From: S5-327 sp965200975
GTDB taxonomy: Bacteria > Chloroflexota > Dehalococcoidia > Lucifugimonadales > Australimonadaceae
NCBI GenBank assembly: GCA_965200975.1
Contig: OZ241740.1
Span: 124,001 to 188,000, forward strand
Length of the DNA: 64,000 nucleotides
Direction: 5' to 3'
The notes beneath the pieces were generated by a model, which searched no databases, was not told the DNA's origin, and was given only the letters and a program-made list of their open reading frames with translations. Shown in pieces: positions 23,936 through 30,757 of the stretch; position 1 is the stretch's first letter; each line of letters opens with the position of its first letter. A program made the translations under genes and the position numbers.

Positions 23936-25198
23936 ATGTTGGATTTAATTGAACTGACTGCAGTAGGCGGGCGCGGAGGGAGCGGTGGAGTCTCCTTCCT
24001 CCGTGAGAAGTTCCGCCCTCGAGGCGGGCCTGACGGAGGAGACGGTGGGGATGGAGGCCCGGTCGTCGTTCGCTCGAGTTCGAGCTTGCGTTCGCTAGAC
24101 CACTACGAGGGAGTCCGCCGCATAGCGGGGCAGTCAGGGTTGCCGGGGCTGAGCAAGAATCGGACGGGGCGCAAGGGGCGCCCAGCGTACATAGACGCTC
24201 CTGTGGGAACAGTCGTGTGGCAGGTTATCGAGGGTGGAGAGCGGAGGTTCCTGACCGAACTGCTGTATGACTCAGCCGAGACGGTGATCGCCTATGGAGG
24301 CCGAGGGGGAGTCGGGAATACTCGATTCGCGACGGCGACGAACCAGGAGCCTCTGCTAGCCATTGCAGGCGAGCCTGGGGAAGAGCGAGTCGTCCAGTTA
24401 GAGATCAAGCTCGTCGCGGATGTGGGCCTCGTAGGCGCGCCGAACGCCGGGAAGTCCACGCTCCTGAGCGTGATCTCACGCGCGAAACCGAAGGTGGCGG
24501 ACTACCCGTTCACGACTCTGGAGCCGGGGTTAGGAGTTGTCGAGTCGGGCGGGAGGAGGCTGATCGTCGCTGATATTCCGGGCCTTGTTGAGGGCGCGCA
24601 TCGGGGACGGGGGTTGGGACTGGAGTTTCTCCGCCACTGCGAACGCGCGGCGGCGCTTGCGCATCTGGTGGACGGCATGGCTGAGGACTTGCTGCGCGAG
24701 TACGAGACGGTCGAGGGGGAGCTGTCGCAGTACGGTTCCGGGCTGGACGACAAGCCCCGGGTTGTCGTCGTTACGAAACTGGATGTCCCCGAGGCGCGAG
24801 ATCGGTTTCTGGAGCAGCGCGCGGCGCTTGCAGCGGCGGCAGGAGTGGAGCCGCTGGGGATCTCATCCGCGACCGGAGAGGGCATGCCAGCGCTGCTCTC
24901 CCGCATGGAGAGCCTCGTCCCTGCGCCGGATGCGGATGCGGAGAGCGCCGTTCCGCGGGTTGCGCGGCTCCGGAGGCCGCCGCCTCATCCGCGCGTTCGC
25001 TGGGAGGAGGGCTGCTACGTCGTGCAGTGCCCTCCGGCGGAGCGGATACTGGAGGCGTCGCACTTTGGCTCCTGGCGGGCGAGGATGCAGTTCAATAACG
25101 AACTGGAGAGGCTCGGCGTCGTGGACGCGCTGCAGCGCGCGGGGGCGGCGCGGGGTGATACAGTGCGCATCGCCGATTTCGAGTTCGTATGGGAGTAG
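23936..25198 (+). CDS. obgE: GTPase ObgE/CgtA
   Basis: 420 residues. N-terminal glycine-rich Obg fold (GGRGGSGGVSFLREKFRPRG, GGDGGDGG), then the GTPase domain with G1 GAPNAGKST, G2 DYPFTT, G3 DIPGLVEGAHRGRGLG and G4 TKLD, then a C-terminal OCT domain of about 70 residues. Obg acts in late 50S assembly and stress control. No Shine-Dalgarno is visible before the ATG. nadD follows after 2 nt. Confidence 0.96.
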   Translation: MLDLIELTAVGGRGGSGGVSFLREKFRPRGGPDGGDGGDGGPVVVRSSSSLRSLDHYEGVRRIAGQSGLPGLSKNRTGRKGRPAYIDAPVGTVVWQVIEGGERRFLTELLYDSAETVIAYGGRGGVGNTRFATATNQEPLLAIAGEPGEERVVQLEIKLVADVGLVGAPNAGKSTLLSVISRAKPKVADYPFTTLEPGLGVVESGGRRLIVADIPGLVEGAHRGRGLGLEFLRHCERAAALAHLVDGMAEDLLREYETVEGELSQYGSGLDDKPRVVVVTKLDVPEARDRFLEQRAALAAAAGVEPLGISSATGEGMPALLSRMESLVPAPDADAESAVPRVARLRRPPPHPRVRWEEGCYVVQCPPAERILEASHFGSWRARMQFNNELERLGVVDALQRAGAARGDTVRIADFEFVWE

Positions 25199-25200
25199 CC

Positions 25201-25842
25201 GTGCGTCGGGGACTTCTGGGGGGCACGTTCGACCCCATTCATACCGGCCATCTGATCCTCGCGCAGGAGGCCCAGTGGAGGCTGCGCCTGGATGAGGTGT
25301 GGTTCGTCCCGACCGGGCTGCCTTGGATGAAACGCGGCGAGCCGGTGACCGACAGGGGGCATCGCCGAGCGATGGTCGAGCTGGCTATCGACGGGAACCC
25401 CGCGTTCCGGCTGTCGACGGTCGAACTCGACAGGCCGGGGGAGACGTACACCGTCGATACGCTCGAGGAATTGCGCGCCGGGCCGATGGCTGACGGCGAG
25501 ATGATTTTCATAATGGGGGCCGACGCGTTTCACTCGATGCACCGCTGGCGCGATCCACAGCGGATACTGGAGCTGACGCGCGTCGTGGTCGCTATGCGCC
25601 CCGGGCACGGGCCTGTCGACCTGGGGCCTTTGACGGAAGTCGACCCGACGGCCCCGGAGCGCGTCATGACGGCGCCGGCGCCGCTCATCGACATCAGCGG
25701 AACGGAACTGCGGCGGCGGGTGAGCCAGAGCGAGCCGTTCCGGTATCTCGTCCCGGACGCGGTCGCGGACTACATCGAACGGAATGGCCTGTACCGCGGG
25801 CGGACGGCCGCGCTGCGGGCCGGAGGGGGAGCGCATGACTGA
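25201..25842 (+). CDS. nadD: Nicotinate-nucleotide adenylyltransferase
   Basis: 213 residues. GLLGGTFDPIHTGHLILA is the nucleotidyltransferase signature; ISGTELRRRV (ISSTxIR type) near the C-terminus binds the phosphates. It makes deamido-NAD from NaMN and ATP. I chose GTG at 25201 because GGGAG is 7 nt upstream; an in-frame ATG 12 nt earlier overlaps obgE. The obgE-nadD neighbourhood is common. rsfS, often next, is absent. Confidence 0.93.
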   Translation: MRRGLLGGTFDPIHTGHLILAQEAQWRLRLDEVWFVPTGLPWMKRGEPVTDRGHRRAMVELAIDGNPAFRLSTVELDRPGETYTVDTLEELRAGPMADGEMIFIMGADAFHSMHRWRDPQRILELTRVVVAMRPGHGPVDLGPLTEVDPTAPERVMTAPAPLIDISGTELRRRVSQSEPFRYLVPDAVADYIERNGLYRGRTAALRAGGGAHD

Positions 25843-26422
25843 CGCGGGCGACGGCGCCGCCGAGCGGATACTGGGCCTTGCGCGCGAGCTTGGCGCGCTG
25901 ACGTACGGGGAGTTCGTGCTGGCCTCGGGCGCGACGAGCAACTACTACTTCGACGGGCGGCTGTTGACGCTCTCGCCGTCGGGCGCGGAACTTTCGGCGC
26001 GGGCGCTGCTGCCCGCCATCCGGAGCGCCGGGGCTGCGGCGGTCGGAGGGCCGGCGGTTGGGGCAGTGCCGCTGGTGACCGAGATAGCGCTACTTAGCGG
26101 TCTCGACGGCGGCGCTCCGGTGCCGGGGTTTTTCGTGAGGAAAGAAGCGAAAGACCACGGAATGGGGAAAGCCCTCGAAGGCCCAGTCCCGGAAGGCGGC
26201 AAGGTGGCGATTGTCGACGACACCTGTTCGACTGCGGGATCGCTCTACATGGCCATAGAGGCCGCGGAGGCTGCGGGGCACACGGTTGCGCTTGTCGCGT
26301 GCATTCTCGACCGTCGGCAAGGGGGGAGCGACCGTCTGCGGAGCGACGGCTACGCGTTTGCCGCGGTGCTGGAAGCAGATGAAGAAGGGAACGTCGCCCC
26401 GGCGCGCGGCGCGGGAGCGTAG
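25835..26422 (+). CDS. pyrE: Orotate phosphoribosyltransferase
   Basis: 195 residues. SGATSNYYFDGRLLTLSPSG, FFVRKEAKDHGMGKALEG and the PRPP-binding motif VAIVDDTCSTAGSLYMAIEA are diagnostic. It converts orotate to OMP in pyrimidine synthesis. The ATG overlaps the end of nadD by 8 nt; GGAGGGGGA precedes it. It is convergent with gyrB, 37 nt apart, with no obvious terminator between. Confidence 0.95.
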   Translation: MTDAGDGAAERILGLARELGALTYGEFVLASGATSNYYFDGRLLTLSPSGAELSARALLPAIRSAGAAAVGGPAVGAVPLVTEIALLSGLDGGAPVPGFFVRKEAKDHGMGKALEGPVPEGGKVAIVDDTCSTAGSLYMAIEAAEAAGHTVALVACILDRRQGGSDRLRSDGYAFAAVLEADEEGNVAPARGAGA

Positions 26423-26459
26423 CAGGCCGCCGGAACTTTCCCGCGGTGCACGGGATTTC

Positions 26460-28868
26460 CTAGATGTCGAGGTTCTTCACCTGGCGGGCGTGGGCCTGGA
26501 TCCACTCCTTGCGCGGCTGCACCAGATCGCCCATTAGTTCGGTGAAGGCGCGGTCGGCGTCTGCGGCGTCGTCGACGGAGACCTGCAGCAGGGTGCGCGT
26601 GGCGGGATTCATCGTTGTCTCCCAGAGCTGTTCGGGGTTCATCTCTCCGAGCCCCTTGTAGCGTTGGAGGCCGATGCCCTGCCGTTCGGAGTGGTGCTCG
26701 AGCGTCGGAACCAGCTCCTGCCAGGAGACGTCCCCGGCGACTTCGTTGTCGCGCCGGGACACGGTGTACGTGTGCCCGTTGACCCATGAAGCGAGCGAAG
26801 GGAAGAGCTGGCTGGCGTGGTGGGCGGCTGCGGACTCCAGCACGCGCGGGACGTTGATGAGCCCGTAGCCGGGCGCCTCGATGAAGTACTCCTTCTTGGC
26901 TTGGTCGATGACCGGAGCGCATTCGAAGCCCTGCGAGGTTAGCCAGGCGACGAGAGCGTGCACGGAGGCTTCGCCCTCGAAGGCGAGTCGGTAGGCGCCC
27001 TGCTCGGCGCCCTGCATAAAGGGGCCGACGAGTTCAGGAGCGAGCCCTAGGCTCGACAGCGGGCGCACCCAGCTGAGGAACTCCTTGAGGCGGGCGATCA
27101 GCTCCTGGATTTTGGCGCCGGAGAGTTTGACCTTGCCGTCGCTGGAGGCGAGGGCGATGCGGCCGAACATCTGGCGGGCGAGCCAGGAGTCCTTGTCGCT
27201 TTCGGAGTACTGGTATTGCACGGAGCGCCCGCGGGAAGTGCGGTAGAGGGGAGGTTGCGCGATGTAGAGGTGGCCGGCGTCGATGAGCGCGCGCATATTG
27301 CGGAAGAAGAACGTGAGGAGCAGCGTGCGGATATGGGCGCCGTCGACGTCGGCGTCGGTCATGATGATGACTTTGTGGTAGCGGAGCTTGGCCAGGTTGA
27401 AGTCTTCGCCGAGGCCGGCGCCGAGGGCCGTGATGAGGGCGCGGATCTCTTCGTGGGCGAGCATCTTGTCGGGGCGGGCCTTTTCGACGTTGAGGATCTT
27501 GCCGCGGAGGGGAAGTATGGCCTGGTGCTTGCGGTCGCGCCCCATCTTGGCGGAGCCGCCTGCGGAGTCGCCCTCGACGACGTAGATCTCGGAGAGTTCG
27601 GGGCTGCGCTCGGCGCAGTCGGCGAGCTTGCCGGGAAGGGAGCCGCCTTCCATAGCGTTCTTGCGGATGACGAGATCGCGAGCCTTGCGGGCGGCCTCGC
27701 GGGCCTTCTGGGAGGTGAGGCACTTCTCGATGATGCGGCGAGCCTCGTTGGGGTGCTCTTCCAGGTAGAAGTCGAGGTTCTGGACGAGGGCTTGCTCGAC
27801 GGCCCCCTTGGTGTCGGCGTTGCCGAGTTTCGCCTTGGTCTGCCCTTCGAACTGCGGCTCCTCCAGCCGGACGCTGACGATGGCGGTGAGGCCCTCGCGG
27901 ACGTCGTCGCCGCTGAAGTTGGGGGCGTCGTCCTTAACCAGCTTGCTCTTCTTGGAGTAGTTGTTGATGGCGCGGGTGAGTCCTGCGCGGAACCCTACGA
28001 GGTGGGTGCCGCCGTCTGCAGTGTTGATGCAGTTGGCGAACGACAGGGTGGACTCGTAGTAGCCGTTGTTGTACTGCAGGGCGACCTCGACCATAGCGCC
28101 GTCGGTCGTCTGCTCGAAGTAGAACGGCTCCGGCTGAAGGACCTCGCGGCTCTGGTTGAGGTGCCGAACGAAGCTTGCGATCCCGCCCTCGAAGTAGAAG
28201 GCGCGGTCGGACTCCGGGTGCGCCTCGGAGGAGAAGGAGAGATGGATGGCCTTGTTGAGATAGGCCATCTCCCTGAAGCGTTGCAGAAGGGTGTCGCGCT
28301 CGTAATTGGCGGCGCCGAAGATCTCCGAATCGGCTCTGAACCGCACGAGGGTTCCGCTCTGGAGGGGGTCGTCGGGGCGGATAGGGCCTTCGTCCTGCAC
28401 GTCGCCTGTTGGGATGCCGCGGGCGTACTCTTGGGAGTAGACCTGACCGTTGCGCCGCACCTCGACGCGCATCCATTCCGAGAGGGCGTTGACGACGGAC
28501 GCGCCGACGCCGTGGAGGCCGCCCGAGACCTTGTAGGCGCCGCCGCCGAACTTGCCGCCGGCGTGGAGGGTGGTCATGATGGTTTCGAGGGCGGGGCGCG
28601 AGGTTGTGGCGTGGATGTCGACGGGAATGCCGCGCCCGTTGTCCCAAACGGAGACGGAATCGTCGGCGTGGATGCGCACGGAGACGCTGTCGCAGTAGCC
28701 GGCCATGGCCTCGTCGATGGCGTTGTCGACGATCTCGTAGACGAGGTGGTGGAGGCCGCGCTGGTCGGTGCTTCCGATGTACATTCCGGGCCGCCGCCGG
28801 ACGGCCTCAAGGCCCTCGAGGACCTGGATATCGCTGGCGGTGTAGCGGGCCTCTTCCTGCTTTACCAT
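26460..28868 (-). CDS. gyrB: DNA gyrase subunit B
   Basis: 802 residues. ATPase: EIVDNAIDEAMAGY (45-58), DNGRGIPVDIH (76-86), GGLHGVGASVVNALS. TOPRIM: EGDSAGGSAKMGRDR at about residue 432 and DADVDGAHIRTLLLTFFFR at about 503. C-terminal QRYKGLGEMNPEQLWETTM. Between TOPRIM and this tail there is an insertion of about 170 residues similar in position to that of E. coli GyrB; most non-proteobacterial GyrB of about 640 residues lack it. It is the only minus-strand gene between dnaA and the window end. gyrA is not in the window, so ParE cannot be fully excluded. Confidence 0.95.
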   Translation of the reverse strand: MVKQEEARYTASDIQVLEGLEAVRRRPGMYIGSTDQRGLHHLVYEIVDNAIDEAMAGYCDSVSVRIHADDSVSVWDNGRGIPVDIHATTSRPALETIMTTLHAGGKFGGGAYKVSGGLHGVGASVVNALSEWMRVEVRRNGQVYSQEYARGIPTGDVQDEGPIRPDDPLQSGTLVRFRADSEIFGAANYERDTLLQRFREMAYLNKAIHLSFSSEAHPESDRAFYFEGGIASFVRHLNQSREVLQPEPFYFEQTTDGAMVEVALQYNNGYYESTLSFANCINTADGGTHLVGFRAGLTRAINNYSKKSKLVKDDAPNFSGDDVREGLTAIVSVRLEEPQFEGQTKAKLGNADTKGAVEQALVQNLDFYLEEHPNEARRIIEKCLTSQKAREAARKARDLVIRKNAMEGGSLPGKLADCAERSPELSEIYVVEGDSAGGSAKMGRDRKHQAILPLRGKILNVEKARPDKMLAHEEIRALITALGAGLGEDFNLAKLRYHKVIIMTDADVDGAHIRTLLLTFFFRNMRALIDAGHLYIAQPPLYRTSRGRSVQYQYSESDKDSWLARQMFGRIALASSDGKVKLSGAKIQELIARLKEFLSWVRPLSSLGLAPELVGPFMQGAEQGAYRLAFEGEASVHALVAWLTSQGFECAPVIDQAKKEYFIEAPGYGLINVPRVLESAAAHHASQLFPSLASWVNGHTYTVSRRDNEVAGDVSWQELVPTLEHHSERQGIGLQRYKGLGEMNPEQLWETTMNPATRTLLQVSVDDAADADRAFTELMGDLVQPRKEWIQAHARQVKNLDI

Positions 28869-28974
28869 TACGCTAGAGGGCTCCTGGGCGCGAGTCGCGG
28901 CTGCGGGCCGCGAGGAACTCGGCGAGGGCGGGGTGAAGGCGCTGTGCCGGGCAAAGAGCGCAGATACGACCCTA

Positions 28975-29004
28975 ATTTTACCCGTTGGCCTAGTAATTGG
29001 TCAA
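28975..29004 (-). promoter_or_regulatory. Promoter of gyrB
   Basis: TTGACC (29004-28999), 18 nt, TAAAAT (28980-28975) on the minus strand: one of the best sigma-70 matches in the window. It leaves a leader of about 100 nt before the ATG, with AGGAG 12 nt from the start. Confidence 0.65.
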
Positions 29005-29025
29005 AGCGTTTTGCGCACATATTAT
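28997..29025 (+). promoter_or_regulatory. Promoter of cmk-plsC
   Basis: TTGGTC (28997-29002), 17 nt, TATTAT (29020-29025) on the plus strand. It shares its -35 bases with the -35 of the divergent gyrB promoter, so the two promoters are back-to-back and mutually exclusive in principle. Confidence 0.5.
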
Positions 29026-29114
29026 GGGAACATGCATTCTCCGGCATCGCTGGCGCGACGGCTCATGGCAGGCGGCGCGCGCTGATGGCGCAACGGCTGC
29101 CCGGAGGGAGGCAG

Positions 29115-29140
29115 GCTTGACGTCCCCCCTTGCGTCAAGC
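29115..29140. promoter_or_regulatory. Inverted repeat in front of cmk
   Basis: GCTTGACG (29115-29122) and CGTCAAGC (29133-29140), perfect 8-nt arms with a 10-nt spacer, 14 nt before the cmk start. TTGACG inside the left arm is 18 nt from TAAAAA (29141-29146), so the repeat may also frame a second, leaderless promoter. Operator or mRNA hairpin; not decidable here. Confidence 0.4.
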
Positions 29141-29154
29141 TAAAAAATTCTGCC

Positions 29155-29811
29155 GTGTCCTATCCCTCTGTTATAGCCATCGACGGGCCGGTCGCATCCG
29201 GCAAAACGACGGTCGGGCGCGAAATCGCGAAACGGCTCGACTACCTGTTCGTCGACACTGGAGTGTTCTACCGCGCGGTGACGCTCGCCGCCCTCCGCCG
29301 CGACATCGCTCTCGGCGACGAGGGCGCGCTCACTGCGCTGGCGGAGGGCCTTGACCTGCAGCTTGCCCACCACGGCGAAGGCGTTCTGCTCGACGGCGAG
29401 GACGTGACTGCGCAGCTTCGCGCCCCGAACGTCGATGCGTCGGTCGCGCTGGTCGCGCAGACAGCCGGCGTGCGGCGCGCGATGATGGCCCCGCAGCGCG
29501 CGGCGGCGGCGGGGGGCTCCGTCGTGATGGTGGGGCGAGACATCGGCGCTGTCGTGCTCCCTGATTCCGCGAAGGTGTACCTCGACGCATCGGTCGGGGA
29601 GCGGGCGCGCCGACGCGCCCAGGAGCTGCAGGAGAAAGGGGCGCTCCTCTCCGAGACGGAGGTGCGCGCAAGCCTGGAGCGGCGGGACGAGACGGACTCG
29701 CAGCGGCAAGAAGCTCCGCTGCGGGTGGCGGACGGCGCGCATATAACGTCGACCGACGGGCTCGATGTGCAGGGCGTGGTGGATAAAGTGCTTGCGGCGC
29801 TGGCTGAGTAG
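29155..29811 (+). CDS. cmk: Cytidylate kinase
   Basis: 218 residues. P-loop GPVASGKTTVGREIAKRL, VDTGVFYRAVTLAAL, VGRDIGAVVLPDS.KVYLDA and the Arg-rich lid RARRRAQEL are typical of CMP kinase. It phosphorylates CMP/dCMP. GTG start without a Shine-Dalgarno sequence. plsC follows within 4 nt, a frequent pairing. Confidence 0.95.
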   Translation: MSYPSVIAIDGPVASGKTTVGREIAKRLDYLFVDTGVFYRAVTLAALRRDIALGDEGALTALAEGLDLQLAHHGEGVLLDGEDVTAQLRAPNVDASVALVAQTAGVRRAMMAPQRAAAAGGSVVMVGRDIGAVVLPDSAKVYLDASVGERARRRAQELQEKGALLSETEVRASLERRDETDSQRQEAPLRVADGAHITSTDGLDVQGVVDKVLAALAE

Positions 29812-29814
29812 GCC

Positions 29815-30582
29815 TTGAATAACGGAATGAAGCTGCCGCCGTTCGATCTCTGGTACCGCCTCGGCCGCACGACTGCGCGCGTCTTTCTGCCGACCTTCGG
29901 CAGAGTGGAGGTCGTAGGCCGGGCCCGAGTGCCGGAGCATGGCCCGCTCATCGTCGCCGCGAACCATCAGAGCTTTGCCGATCCCCCGCTGATGGTGTAC
30001 GCCATCTCGCGCCCCCTGTTCTTCCTTGCGAAGCGCGGGCTGTTCAAGGGGCCTGTGGTGTCGTCCGCGCTCCGTATGTGGCACGCCTACCCCGTGAATG
30101 AGGACGGCCAGGCGTCGGACTCGCTCCGGTGGGCGAGGACGATCCTCTCGCGCGACCGCGCGCTGCTTGTGTTCCCGGAGGGCAAGCGCAACCCCGGAGC
30201 GATGGGGGAAGGGAACGATGGGCTCACGTACCTTGCGCTGCGATCGGGCGCTCCCATCCTGCCGGTGGGGATCACCGGCACGGAGAAAGCCCCGACGCTG
30301 CTGCGCATCCCCTTCCACTTCCAGCGTCTGAAGGTGGTGATCGGCGAGGCGTTTCATCTGCCTGCCGTCGAGGGCCGGGTGGACCGCGCCGAGCTGCGGG
30401 AGATGACGCTTCGGATTATGACGAGCATCGCCGAGCTGCTTCCGCCCGACTACCGGGGCTGCTACGCCGAGAAAATGGACGCCGCCGCCAACGCTCCCGC
30501 CGAGGACGGCGAGGCTGGGCGCGCGCCGCTTTCGGGAGGCGCCGCGGGGTACGGCGAGCCGTCGGTAGCGTCCGGGGGATAG
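29815..30582 (+). CDS. plsC: 1-acyl-sn-glycerol-3-phosphate acyltransferase
   Basis: 255 residues from TTG 29815; an ATG at 29827 is equally possible. The acyltransferase motifs NHQSFADPPLM (NHxxxxD) and FPEGKRNPGAM are present. It forms phosphatidic acid in membrane lipid synthesis. The C-terminal 40 residues are Ala/Gly-rich and probably disordered. Second gene of the cmk operon. Confidence 0.92.
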   Translation: MNNGMKLPPFDLWYRLGRTTARVFLPTFGRVEVVGRARVPEHGPLIVAANHQSFADPPLMVYAISRPLFFLAKRGLFKGPVVSSALRMWHAYPVNEDGQASDSLRWARTILSRDRALLVFPEGKRNPGAMGEGNDGLTYLALRSGAPILPVGITGTEKAPTLLRIPFHFQRLKVVIGEAFHLPAVEGRVDRAELREMTLRIMTSIAELLPPDYRGCYAEKMDAAANAPAEDGEAGRAPLSGGAAGYGEPSVASGG

Positions 30583-30634
30583 AATCGGAAGGGCGGCGCG
30601 CCGGGGAGCCGCGCTAGACCAGCCCAGGCGCCTG

Positions 30635-30757
30635 TGCTAGCATCGCCTGTCGGCGCAACGGCGGGATAAGGCCGTTGCCGCCGTGAGGCCCGTCGGGGCG
30701 GATTGGCGTACTACGCCCTGACGAACCGGGCCGGGAACGGGAAGAGGAGGAGACTCG
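30635..30757 (+). promoter_or_regulatory. Promoter and structured leader of ppdK
   Basis: Extended -10 TGcTAGCAT at 30635-30643 predicts an mRNA start near 30650 and a leader of about 108 nt. Within it lie GCAACGGC (30655-30662) and GCCGTTGC (30671-30678), perfect 8-nt arms, followed by further GC-rich pairing potential around 30680-30705. GGAGGAGA precedes the ATG. Function unknown; possibly a regulatory leader. Confidence 0.4.
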
